A stretch of 64,000 nucleotides of DNA from Zygnema cylindricum (Eukaryota > Streptophyta > Zygnematophyceae > Zygnematales > Zygnemataceae): NCBI GenBank assembly GCA_037447655.1, contig JBBHKE010003448.1:146156-210155 (forward strand). Reading direction: 5' to 3'. Both the position numbers and the translations under genes were made by a program. Below, piece by piece: positions 22,257 through 32,797 of the stretch. Positions within the stretch are counted from its first letter, which is position 1. Every line of letters starts with the position of its first letter. The notes under the pieces were generated by a model. The model was given only the letters and a program-made list of their open reading frames with translations, did not search any database and was not told the DNA's origin.

Positions 22257-23398
22257 TACACCGTGAATCAGCGTAATGAAATAAATAACGTAATTAAACA
22301 ATTAGCAACATTTACGCTATTTGAGAATGTCGTTTTTTTTGGAAACAATTTTTATTCTAATTTTTCGTATACTCTAATTTGTACTCTGCTTTGTAAAATT
22401 TTTTGGAGCATAATATATCCACAAAATTGTTAAAATCGTACGCCGTCACGTTTTTTTGACATCCGCGTATTTATTTACGCAACTACATGTTAGCGCGACT
22501 ACGGGCGTGTCCCCATGTGCTCAAGTAAGGGTTTTTTCCCGTCGTTTACACAGAAAACGGGACTTCCAACTTGAAAATATTACGCCGTACGAAAAATGGG
22601 CAAAAACTCAAATACATTTTGCGTCATCTTGGAACTTGAATGGTACGGCGATTTGGCAGTATTATCATCGCGACCCACTTCTAGCTCATCTTCACACTTG
22701 CACTGGAATCAAATCGCGACCTGATTTTTATCAAAGTAGTTCCCTATTGACGAATAGAAAGCCTGGATTGCACGCGTCAAAAATTTTCATTTGTTTTTTT
22801 GCAGTTGGGAGAATACAGGAAAAACATTTTGTTTGTCCGTTTGCTTATGTTGTCCACTTGTGGGCGTCTACAAATGTCATTTTGTAGACGTAGGCGACTG
22901 CTTATGTCGTTCACGTGTGGGCGTCAACAAATGACAGTCGGCGTCAACAACTGTCCCAGTATGTCAGGAGCTCTTTGCGGCGTACAAATTTCCGCAGTTT
23001 GTTCCGACATCGCTGGCGTCTACAAATGTCAGCAGTTTGTCGGCGTCTACAGGTGTTGCAAGTATTGGCGACGTGTACAACTGCCACATATTCAAAATAA
23101 TGAACGCGCAAGTGTAAATTCCGAAATAACGTTGTTACATGGGGACACGCCCTACGGGACAGCGTGAATATTTTTTATGTACTTTTCTACTTGAAAAAGT
23201 ACAAAATAGTTCGCCTATGACATTCCGTACACTATACTAATTATAATGGCATTATATTAGAGTCATGAATCCTATTTAATGGGCTACCTCAAATAACGTG
23301 TAGAAACATGTAGAATGTTTAATTCTATATGAGAATTTGCCCAAAAAAACAGGGTACCTCAATTAGCGTTCAGCACGCTAATAGCGATTCATGGTGTA
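22257..23398. mobile_element. TACACC-family element interrupted by a Harbinger-like MITE
   Basis: Left end TACACCGTGAATCAGCG, right end ACGCTAATAGCGATTCATGGTGTA. It is the inverse of 15616-16155 in sequence. The interior is split by the element 22503-23152. Confidence 0.85.
22503..23152. mobile_element. PIF/Harbinger-like MITE (650 bp)
   Basis: Ends GGGCGTGTCCCCATGT and ACATGGGGACACGCCC. The 3-bp duplication TAC (22500-22502 and 23153-23155) is proven by the uninterrupted relative at 15616-16155, which reads GCGACTACGGGACAG in the inverse. The right half has several direct and inverted GGCGTCTACAAATGTC motifs. Open frames inside are shared with the non-coding copy at 31859-32589. Confidence 0.85.
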
Positions 23399-23427
23399 GT
23401 TATCAGAAATTTATAAGTACAGTAAAG

Positions 23428-23450
23428 TAATAGCGATTAACGGTTGTACT
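23428..23450. repeat. Remnant right end of a TACACC element
   Basis: AGTAATAGCGATTAACGGTTGTA matches the family's right terminus with small changes. It lies about 210 bp upstream of the trihelix ORF. Confidence 0.5.
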
Positions 23451-23659
23451 TTTTTGAAGCTCCGTCCCGTACTTTTTCGATTATACAAAATCTGAAAATC
23501 AGCTGCATCCTATTTTCCTTCATATGTGAAACTTCGAACTTTATTGTGTATTCAATTTTGAATTTTCCTATTGTGTTCCTTCGTACGTTTCAAACTTTTG
23601 AACCTTAACGTGCATTCAATTTTCGTTTCTCTCCTTATTAAGTTTCTTTCTTGACCTAA

Positions 23660-25288
23660 ATGGAGAACCAACTCCCTCTCGAAGCTAATAAACAACAATC
23701 TTCTTCTATGGAAACAAATAAGGAAAGTTTGAAAGGAGATACTGCAGAGGAACAAATAAAAAGTCAATCAAAGCCAAAACCTCTATGGACTGAGGAAGAG
23801 CAAAAAGTCTTAGCCATAGAATGGTGCAAAAGTCAACGCTTCAAATTCACAAAAGTATCGATTTTAACGTGGCAAAATATTGTCGAAAAGGTAAATGCAA
23901 TAGGTCATAATCAAAGAACAGTTGAAAGAAGTCGGCATAAGTTAGGGTCTCTCAGAGATAAATGGAAAGAGGAAGAAATTAGGGGAAGGTTAATAAAGAA
24001 TAACCCTAATAAATGGTTTCTTTATGACATATTTGCTCCTATTTTGTCAAGAGAGAAGAAATCTCTTCTTTTGGCAGGAGAAAAACTTGAATTCGGAAAA
24101 TCAAAAGATGTAACTACATGCTCCGAAAATGAAACTGTAGTTGAAATAAAAAGTGATAAAAATATAGTGGAGAATGGAGTGGAAGAGGAGGAGCAAGATT
24201 TGATTTTTCAAAGAAATCTATCGCTGCCTAGAAACCAGTTAGGGTTGACCGAAAATTTGACTCCATCTGTCAAAAATGGGTATAAAAGACCATTTATCTT
24301 ATCTGGAGATGGAGAAAAATTAAGAGAATTTTCTAAAAATGGAGTCCAGGAAGCTTTTTTTGGAGGAAAAGGGGGATTATCTATGGAGGATGGGAGACTT
24401 TTCTATTTGTCAAAAGAAGAAGGGGGATTGCATGGGGGCTTATTGAAAAAGACAAAGCCTTTATCAAGAAGTGACGGAAGTTTTGATGTGAGGGAGGCAG
24501 AGAGGGAAGAAGGGAAGGAGGGAGGGAGGGAGGGAATTGGGGGATTGTCAGGACGTGTTGAGGATGGGGACTTTCCAGGAAGGAACCCGGGGGACTTTTC
24601 TGGAGGTTTTGGAGGAAACACTGGTTTTACATGGGGGGTAAGGGGAGTCGATAGAAAGACTGAGGGTTTTCTAAGAGGGGAAGAGAAAAATAACTCTGGT
24701 AACGAAGTGTCCTTGGAGGTCGCGGAGGTCATTCCGAGTAACTTTGTTTCTAGAAGAATGCCTCAAAAAAGCCCCGGTATCGCATACGGTATTGAATTTG
24801 GGGAAAACCCTAGGAAATTGTCCAAAATTAGAGGATTTCAAGAAGGAAAACCATGTCAGGAAGATGAAAATATGACACACACTTCCATTGGAGTTGATAT
24901 TTTCAATATTCGTGAAGAGTTGGTGAACGTCAAAACGACTTTAGGAGTTCTGGAAAGACGGGAAGGCGAGAAAATTGCTTTTTTAGAAAAGAGAAACGCC
25001 TTGTTAGAAAAGAAAATCGGTTTGTTGACGGCAGCCCAAGAAAGTGAATTCGAGCTTGCTCGCAAGCGGTTGGATTTGGAGGAAAGAGAATTTCAATGGA
25101 AAGTAGAATGTGAGAAGAAAAGAGAGAAGCGAGAGAGATTGGCGCAAAAAGAGTCGGCGAGGAGGTATTCCTTAGAAAGGGAAGAAAGAGCAAAAAGATT
25201 TGAAGCTGAAATGGCGGAAAAAGCCGAAGAGCGTCGTCTTAGGGACATAGAGCTCACAATAAAAAAGAAAGAATTGGGCTTAATATGA
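23660..25288 (+). CDS. Trihelix/Myb-SANT-like protein with C-terminal coiled coil, intronless
   Basis: 542 aa from ATG 23660. Residues about 40-125 form a trihelix/Myb-like DNA-binding domain: PLWTEEEQKVLAIEW, then W71, DKW (W102) and NKWFLYDIF (W119); the regularly spaced tryptophans are the signature. Residues about 260-350 are Gly/Glu/Arg low complexity, partly from a GGGA-rich tract. Residues about 415-540 are a long charged coiled coil (LEKRNALLEKKIGLL; ERREF/ERLAQKES repeats). This architecture fits a plant trihelix transcription factor (nuclear, inferred). It is a single exon inside transposon-dense DNA, so the Myb-like accessory protein of a PIF/Harbinger element is an alternative; no transposase is visible nearby. 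The long frame with biased composition argues for coding. The 5' leader contains two imperfect copies of a roughly 55-bp unit. Confidence 0.82.
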   Translation: MENQLPLEANKQQSSSMETNKESLKGDTAEEQIKSQSKPKPLWTEEEQKVLAIEWCKSQRFKFTKVSILTWQNIVEKVNAIGHNQRTVERSRHKLGSLRDKWKEEEIRGRLIKNNPNKWFLYDIFAPILSREKKSLLLAGEKLEFGKSKDVTTCSENETVVEIKSDKNIVENGVEEEEQDLIFQRNLSLPRNQLGLTENLTPSVKNGYKRPFILSGDGEKLREFSKNGVQEAFFGGKGGLSMEDGRLFYLSKEEGGLHGGLLKKTKPLSRSDGSFDVREAEREEGKEGGREGIGGLSGRVEDGDFPGRNPGDFSGGFGGNTGFTWGVRGVDRKTEGFLRGEEKNNSGNEVSLEVAEVIPSNFVSRRMPQKSPGIAYGIEFGENPRKLSKIRGFQEGKPCQEDENMTHTSIGVDIFNIREELVNVKTTLGVLERREGEKIAFLEKRNALLEKKIGLLTAAQESEFELARKRLDLEEREFQWKVECEKKREKRERLAQKESARRYSLEREERAKRFEAEMAEKAEERRLRDIELTIKKKELGLI

Positions 25289-25756
25289 AAAATGAAGTGA
25301 GAGCCTATATTTAATGGTTTGTGTTATCAGCGAGGACAAGAAGGATCATGTATTTTTGCGGTTGTTTGATGTGGTAAAAGCTTAAAAAAATTTGAGAACA
25401 GCTAGTGTAACTTTTGCAGGTTAAGGTTTGAGGTTTTAACCGTTTGAAGATTTTTTTGCTGCAAGAATAAGAGTCCGTTTTTTTAGGGTTTGTTTTGTAA
25501 AGTAGGGTGAGAGAAAAGTTATGTGACATAGGGAGAATTTTGTGAAGTAGGGTGACGGGAAATGATGTTCTTGTGACTTTGAGTCAGATCATCTTTTTTT
25601 TAAGGGTCTGTTTTAATGTTGTTAGGTTAAAGTCAGCATTATAAGTAAGACCATGTGACATTAGGATTTATTAACAATTTGCCATGCAGAAAAAAAACCG
25701 TTTGTAAATAAATAAACGTTTTTGGTATTGGTTTTCACCTTGGATAATGTTGTTAT
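25289..25756. other. 3' flank of the trihelix gene
   Basis: AT-rich, with imperfect repeats of GTAGGGTGA (25500-25560) and AATAAATAAA (25708) as a possible polyadenylation signal. No gene. Confidence 0.45.
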
Positions 25757-25959
25757 TAGTGTTGCTCAACTTTTTGATGTTGCGGAAATGCCTTTCTGGT
25801 GTACCAACAATTAAAATTATATGAAATTTCATGCAGTTTGAAACATGTACAATAATTAGGGTTACTAATGAGATTAAACTGTCATAAGGATAAAGATTGA
25901 GAGCCTCCTCGATTATTGAAAATTCGAAATCGTCGATTCCGATTTGATACCCGACACTA
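25757..25959. mobile_element. Short hAT-like MITE (~203 bp)
   Basis: Left end TAGTGTTGCTC, right end GATACCCGACACTA (inverse TAGTGTCGGGTATC). Left flank GTTGTTAT (25749-25756) matches GTTGTCAT (26163-26170) at 7 of 8 bases; the latter lies just past the abutting TACACC element. Confidence 0.58.
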
Positions 25960-26162
25960 CACCGCCCATCGTTATTAGCGTTAACAATTTATTAGTGTTA
26001 CCACAAAAATAGAATATCTGTAGTACTAATTTACTGCAAGTTAACGTGGCAGATTGTTGTCAACTCCCTCACATGGTTTTGTTGACACTATTTTATGATT
26101 TTCGCCCAAAAAAAGGCGCAACCGAATTAGTGATATTAACTCTAATAACGGTGGGGAATGCA
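25958..26162. mobile_element. TACACC-family MITE, ~205 bp
   Basis: Left end TACACCGCCCATCGTTATTAGCGT. The right end is degenerate (AACTCTAATAACGGTGGGGAATGCA) but aligns base for base with the expected terminus. It abuts the hAT-like end exactly as at 22257 and 60215. Confidence 0.75.
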
Positions 26163-26690
26163 GTTGTCATGTGCTCTTTTTTTGTGTGTTCTTCTCATTA
26201 TATGGACATGTCCTTGAATGACGACAAACATCACTGATTGTAGTCATATTTATCCTTGCTTTTGTTTTTCCGAGCACTAGTTGGTTTAGTAGGAAGCTTT
26301 GTAATATTGATCTTTTTTCTACTGCATCATTGGGAACATAGTGACAATGTTTTGTCAAATGTAGGAAATGTTTTTTTTAGGTAACCGCCATATGTTGATG
26401 CACTTGAACTGATATTTAGCATATATTCAAACTTCATCTGGTCCGAGTACAACTGTGTTCGTGTTATAAAGAGGACTATTAAATTACTTTTTGAGAAATA
26501 TCCATAATAATTTATAATTTATCAATTTTTGATGGAAATCGGTATCTGTGGCAAATCTCGGCGATGCAAAGGCTCTCCCTTTTTCCTCCCTCCTCCTCTC
26601 TCACCCTCCCTCTACGTCATGTATGATTAAAATGTTTCCATATTGTTGTAACAATATATGTATGCTCTTGTAATTCACAAGACTCTATTA
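26163..26690. other. Intergenic, nothing recognised
   Basis: AT-rich with a short CCTCC-rich patch (26580-26615). No exon or element end could be supported. Confidence 0.4.
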
Positions 26691-27960
26691 AGAAAGAGTA
26701 ACGGTAAACCCTCTAGGTACATGGGAACCTGAAAAAATTGGACGGCAAAGCCAAAACTGGAAAACTAAATGTGCAGGGAAGCAAGCAAAATGAAAAAACA
26801 ATATTAAAGAAACTATCACACAGACGAAGAGCATGTAAAAAAAAGACACTCAGCCACTCAGAGAAGAAACAATCACTAAAGCAAGGACACAACAGTGTCC
26901 TTAAACGAACATTACTGAACACACACGAATGCCATCGGTAGAGGAGTCTGATAATTAAGAGGCTAGTTCAAGGAGGAAACAACGCACAAGAAATTCGTGA
27001 ATTGAGTACAAATGGCACGGGCCATCAATCGGTTGGTAACTCTCCCACGGCAAGAGGGCAGATCCCCCCATTTGGCTCGGAGACAACCATTAGGTGAAAA
27101 GCCGAGGTAAGATCACAAATCTGAGGGGGAAACAGTTCCACTAGCAATGAAAGAACAATCTCGGAAAAACATATCAAAACCTCACGTGCCCGATTGAAAG
27201 AGCAAAACATCGCAAAAGAACTCGTAAACGGAGCTTGATAGACCCCCTCCTAAAAGACGAGCGGAAGTGGCATTATTGAAAGCATCTCGATCCAAAATTA
27301 GATGCATTGGCTCAAATTTGTGGATAGAAGGGTAAAGGGGCAGGTGTCAACGGATGACGCTCTCAAACGCCCTCCTAAAATACGAGGGAAAGTTTCCGTA
27401 ATGAAGTAGCTCGATCCAGAATTAAACACTTCAAAGGTTCACATGTGTGGATATAAAAGGATAAAGGGGTAGGTATCCACCGATGAAGCATTCGAAAGAC
27501 CTCAACTGTCGCAAAAGACTAAGGAGACAAAGAGCAAGGGTGAATGGCTTGAGGGCCTGAGCCGCTCGAGGACACCCACTCGGCCAGATGAACAACTAGT
27601 TGATAAAAAGATGGGACATCCAAAAGCCTAGGTGGACCACGAGGTGTGAAAGAAACACTAACAACATAATCATCATGCTCAACATGGAAGGCTTTCCAAT
27701 CACCTAAAAGAAAACGTCGACAATGAGCCATTATCTCTTGAGCCCCACTACCACCCTCACGACTTGCTAAGACAAGGACCCACAGTGAAATCATGGAAAA
27801 GAGGTGCCAAGAAGCGACGTCAGCTGTATCGAAAGAAATACTGGAGAGAGAAAGGTCGAGGGCATCCTGTACAAACATCCGTGCGACTAAAGGGATGTAT
27901 AAACGTGGACGAAGGGGTCCCAAATATTTTAATTTCAGTTCATTATATGTCATGTCACAT
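26690..27960 (-). mobile_element. Decayed non-LTR retrotransposon fragment
   Basis: The minus strand encodes pieces matching the element at 6352: VYEFFCDVLLFQSG, FFRDCSFIASG, EPNGGICPLAVGE (27050-27300). Upstream is a 144-aa frame (27519-27953) that would lie 5' of the truncation point of the first copy. Several stops and frameshifts. A roughly 125-bp tandem duplication lies at about 27240-27495 (CCCTCCTAAAA.ACGAG start). The 3' end near 26700 resembles 9262-9345. Confidence 0.72.
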
Positions 27961-28759
27961 ACGTCAAAAAGTGAAAAAGGATAAAACCGACTTCACAGAA
28001 ATTCCAGAAGAGCATTTTGCAAGTCAAGTAGTATAATTTAGATGACAATACTATGAAATAACATGTCCATATCCCATGCTACTTTCTAAATAGAAGTAAA
28101 ACTGTGCAAAGGAAAATAAGTTATAATACAAATAACAGATATACTTGCAAAGATCTTTAAGTATATTTTTTGTTTGATGTTCAGACCTAGTTGGTCTAAA
28201 ATTGTCATTTTTCCTCCCTATATCAAGTGTAACATACGTCTCTTGCTGATAAACACCTTAATTTTAGTCGTAAAAATAATAATACCAAAGAAAATTATAA
28301 TAACAACAACGATAATAATAATAATAATAACAATATTATTAGAGATGTTTTGATAAAGTAGATGAGGGAAACAAAGGACTGAATCTCCATTTGTCTCCTC
28401 TGTATTTGACACTCCAATTTCTTGAAGTCGTATCAAAAATAACCTCCAGAACCCTAAATCCTGAATAAAGACAAAATAAAATAGTACATCAGATATTAGC
28501 CTTTAGAAAGACTACCACAAGTTGGACGATTACAAACAAACTTAAGAAGTCGAGTTTTTGTTTATCCACATGACATCCACAGATTCTGTTACAGTTTTCA
28601 TATAGAAAAAAAACAGAAATAACCCTAGGAGATTTTTACGGTTTACTACTACTAATGAACACATAAAAACACTATCAACAGTTTTGCCACAAACAAAAAA
28701 GAGTAAATAAATACAGAAAATTGGCATCAAGAGAGCATTTTGCAGTTTAATCTAAGGAT
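27961..28759. other. Intergenic 3' of the secreted-protein gene
   Basis: AT-rich, includes an ATA/ATT microsatellite (about 28285-28335). No gene recognised. Confidence 0.45.
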
Positions 28760-31664
28760 TTACCCGGGTAAGGACTGGCGTAAGGATCTTTTTTTCTCAG
28801 TATTGCTCTCACATGGAGATCCCGTAGTTACACATTGTCCATTACAGGGAGTGGTGCCCGATTGGCAGTTACAGAGAGCACCACAGCCATTGGCTTGACA
28901 GGTGGATAGGTGAGGACACCTGATAGTGGAACAAGGATCGCAAACTGCCATAGAAACACCTTCAAATTTAGTTTCATGCTTTCAATTATTTGAAGTTGTG
29001 AACCTTTAATTCTCTCAAAGTTTGGTTTTTGTCCAGCGAATCAACACCAGGAACATGATATATATGTCTACAGCACATGGGAAACAACTATTTCTGAGGG
29101 AGCCCGATTTGTTTCTTTCAGTTTTAGGGCTTTAGGCTTTCCTAGTGTTCTCACCTGTCTCCACAGAATCACAACTGATGGAATATACATAGGGGTGTGA
29201 GCTCATGTCCCTGCAAAAAAAAAAACAAGGAAACGGCATCCACACTAAAACATATTAGACAGTTGAGGATGCAATTTAAGATTTTAAAATATTCAGAATG
29301 ATACAGTTGATTCCAAATCTGCTATTATGCCGTACATATGTAAGTACCGAAAAAAAACATTGAATTCGAAGAAGAAGGAAAAGGAACATCGGTATTTGGT
29401 TCAAAAAAAAAAACCAGAATATTTAAACTGGAAGCAAAAAAAAAAAAAAGAGGAGAACTGACTGACAGTGAGGTCCACCAAAATACACTGACCATTCTAA
29501 AAAGTAGACAGCATTACAGTTTTTTCAACATTGAAGAGAGACGACGATCGATTGTGTTTAACTATAATTTTTCCAAGTATCTTAAAGGTGTGTATTAAAA
29601 CAATAACCTGATTTAGACATTTATTCAACAACCTGTGGCTCTCGGAAGATTATGACAATAAATGTGCTATCAACACTATAAAAATAGTTTTTTTTTGTTT
29701 TCTATTCATTTGCACTGTAAATGACACAGAAATCTGATGCTCGTCAATTTTAGCCTCTTTGCATCGTATAAGTTTCATGTAATAATCAAAGAAATGACAA
29801 ACACTCTAACAAACAATACTTTAATTTCCTTCAATTAAGTTCCCAAAAAACATACTTAAATTCGGTGTCCTCGTAGTCAAACTTTTTCGGATTCGGGTTT
29901 TCCCAACCACCAGGAATATCGGTATAATATCCTCCATTTGCTTGCCAACAACCCGGAGCATACCAAAACATAACACGTCCACACAAAATATGGTCTGCAT
30001 TTTTGTCCTTCACATTCCATTTGATTTTCATGGAGTTAAGAGAGCCATTAATTGGTCGAACCAATGAAAGACAACCCTGCTTTGGCAAAGGTGGCAGTAC
30101 GGTTTTTACCGAACCGCCAAAGTTGGTAGAAGTATATAAAGTTAGGGTTGTACTGACGACAAATGTTGACGGGTATGTGGCAACGGTTTGGTTTCCTGGA
30201 CAATATGAATTTGACTTATAGGGTTAGTAGTGTTTTATCATTGGTTGTTAAGTAGGAATGTAGGAATGAAAGTCTAAATGTTGAAGATTTTAACGTTGAA
30301 TAATGTTGTTTAATGAATAAAAGACGTTGGGCACAGACAGGTTAGTTTTTGGTCGCACATTAATTATCTTTGATTTGGCATTCTCTTCAAAAGTTGGGAA
30401 GAATTGCATGCTGATATTGAACATCAATCTAAGTATTTATCCTATAAACTTGGTTTGGGTTCTAATCGACAAAAAGATTCAAGCTATTACGATGGTAATC
30501 ACTGAGACACATTGACGTTCAGGCACCCAAGCAGCAAAATTGCATCACAAGTTTAGACATTTCCTTGACATATCAGTTTCTATCCAATCATCCTTACGGC
30601 TAAAAGGGGATAACATGTGATGACAATAATGAACGCTCCTTCAACATTGGCGTCAACCATTCACCATCTACATTTACGTCCCATATTTGACCACATATAT
30701 TATTATTTGTGGTGCTTATTGCACATTGCAAAATTACATTCCGTGCCTTGCAAATTCCAAAGTACATGATCTAAATTTCCTTTATAATATAGAGAATGAT
30801 GTAATGCAATATTTGGTTATAATCTGGCTAATGATGTGTATTTATGTATTCATTAAATGTGAGAATGTGGCACCATCGGACATTGCAAATTGCACATTAG
30901 GGTTTGGGAATGCATTGATGTTCATAACACAATCAATATAATTTCCAGCACTATGGCTAAAATAAAATACAAGAATGTAGATTACATCACATGGCTAAAA
31001 TAAAATATACAAGAATGTATGTTACATCACATGGCTAAAATAAAACACAAGAATGTAAATTACATCACATGGCTAAAATAAAAAATACAAGAATGTATAT
31101 TACATCACATGGCTAAAATAAAACACAAGAATGTAAATTACATCACATGGCTAAAATAAAAAATACAAGAATGTAGATTACATCACATGGCTAAAATAAA
31201 ATACAAGAATGTAGATTACATCACATGGATGATAAATAGTAAACAGCACTTGAAACCCTAAATTAGGAACTTCTACCAAAAACTAGCAACAGATCCAGAT
31301 TTCCTCACCAAATCAAAGCATTCTTTACAAAATGGATAGAACATAGCAAAGATTGAAAAAAAAAGTCACAAAACTTGTAGAGTTAATGATAATGTGACAA
31401 ACATATTGAACGCCAGGCTTAGATTCACTCCTCTAAGAACGTCAAACGTTAAGCTCTCCTTATACTGCCTTTCCCCTTCTTTCCTGTACCAAAAACAAAC
31501 AGAGGAAGAGGAAAAAAAATAGTACCTGCAACTGCAATGGAGTGCCTGGGCACTGTACGGATAGGAGCTTTTACATTGAATGCAGGCAATCGGTGCAAAA
31601 ACTGCTCCGCCTCAATGCAGCAAGGCAGAAGTACGGACAACAGAACCGCCAAAACGAGCGACAT
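28760..31664 (-). CDS. Secreted ten-cysteine-module protein, function unknown
   Basis: Four exons in transcription order: 31526-31664, 29856-30195, 29155-29210, 28760-28944. All junction phases agree (1, 2, 1) and give 239 aa. The N-terminus MSLVLAVLLSVLLPCCIEAE is a clear signal peptide. Residues about 47-160 look beta-rich, with WNVKDKNAD, CGRVMFWYAPGCW and PGGWENPNP. The last exon is a compact module with ten cysteines in about 45 residues (pattern CxxC-x4-C-x5-C-x4-C-x3-C-x-C-x6-C-x3-C-x6-C), then a basic tail. I do not recognise the family; it vaguely recalls STIG1-like Cys-rich plant proteins but the spacing differs. Apoplastic or cell-wall location is inferred only from the signal peptide. 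Intron 1 (30196-31525) carries a minisatellite. Confidence 0.8.
30952..31228. repeat. 38-40-bp minisatellite in intron 1 of the secreted gene
   Basis: Seven tandem units of ATGGCTAAAATAAAA(TA)CAAGAATGTARATTACATCAC, alternating 38 and 40 bp by small indels. Confidence 0.9.
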
Positions 31665-31858
31665 CTTTTTTTCAAATTTCCTGCGTTTTTTTTTTTGTTT
31701 TTTTAGTTTTTTTTTTTGTTTTTTTAGTATTTTTTTTTGTTTTTTTGTGAGACAAAGTTGACGAAAAACGAAAAGAAAAGTCTGTTTGGTCTGACGCGTC
31801 AGGTATTATTTAAAATTTGAAAGTGGAGGGCCATTGGAGCAGAGTCTGCAGTCATTTG
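31665..31858 (-). promoter_or_regulatory. Putative upstream region with A-tract blocks
   Basis: Immediately 5' of the secreted-protein start. On the + strand it has phased GTTTTTTTAGT / T-run blocks (31685-31750), i.e. A-tracts in the sense orientation. Promoter role is inferred from position only. Confidence 0.35.
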
Positions 31859-32589
31859 GGGCGTGTCCTCATGTAACCGATATTTTGAAACGTTATTTCG
31901 GAATTTAGCGCTGATTTTACGGTGTACTTTTCAAAGTGTGCCTATGTCAATCGTTACTTGCGCGTTCATTATTTTGAATATGTGGCAGTTGTACACGTCG
32001 CCAATACTTGCGACACCTGTAGACGCCGACAAACTGCTGACATTTGTAGACGCCAACGATGTCGGAACAAACTGCGGAAATTTGTACGCCGCAAAGAGCT
32101 CCTGGGACATACTGGGACAATTGTTGACGCCTACTGTCATTTGTTGACGCCTACTGTCATTTGTTGACGCCCACACGTGAACGACATAAGCAATCGCCTA
32201 CGTCTACAAAATGACATTTGTAGACGCCCACAAGTGGACAACATAAACAAACGGACAAACAATTTTTTTTTCGTGTATTCTCCCAACTGCAAAAAAAGCA
32301 AATGAAAACTTTTGACGCGTGCAACCCAGGCTTTCAATTCGTCAATTGGGTAGCATTTTGATTAAAAGCAGGTTGCGATTTGATTTCAGTGCAAGTGTGA
32401 AGATGAGCTGGAAGTGGGTCGCGATGATAATACTGCCAAATCGCCGTACCTTTCAAGTTCCAAGATGACGCAAAATGTATTTGAGTTTTTGCCCATTTTT
32501 CGTACGGTGTAATGTTTTCAAGTAGGAGGTCCCATTTTCTGTGTAAACGACGGAAAAAAACCCTTACTTGAACACATGGGGACACGCCC
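31859..32589. mobile_element. PIF/Harbinger-like MITE (731 bp), inverse copy
   Basis: Ends GGGGCGTGTCCTCATGT (left) and ACATGGGGACACGCCC (right), with 3-bp duplication TTG (31856-31858 and 32590-32592). It aligns in reverse with 22503-23152, including GTCGTTTACACAGAAAA and the GTAGACGCC repeat cluster (32030-32230). Confidence 0.86.
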
Positions 32590-32797
32590 TTGTTCATCTC
32601 GTCCGGGAAATGAAATCGACTAGCGGCGATTACTGGCCATCCATATTCTTGAATAACGGCCACGATCGTTGTTGGCCATACGTGAAAGATTGGTTTTATG
32701 AGAGGACGATTGGTGGAAAAAGGGAGTATGAAGTATGAACGTATAGTAGCACAGGACAATGCACCATGTATCGTTACTGCTGTACTGTCCAGTACAG

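Larger units (their letters stand above)
19705..22258. mobile_element. hAT-like inverted-repeat element with nested insertions
   Basis: Ends TAGTGTTGGGTATCG and CGATACCCAACACTA are perfect inverted repeats, with ATATCG-rich subterminal palindromes on both sides. The left flank GTCATCAA (19697-19704) matches GTTATCAG (23399-23406) at 6 of 8 bases; the latter lies just past the TACACC element abutting its right end, consistent with an 8-bp hAT-type target duplication. The element itself contains a GTGAAGTTCC-family element and a SINE. No transposase is recognisable. Confidence 0.66.

Noticed and set aside
22456-22887. 143-aa open frame, with a 174-aa relative at 32334-32858
   Set aside because: Both lie in or across copies of the same Harbinger-like MITE and diverge by frame-changing indels; similarity reflects the repeat, not a protein.
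24403-25193. Antisense ORFs opposite the trihelix gene
   Set aside because: Shadows of the coding strand; no family resemblance.
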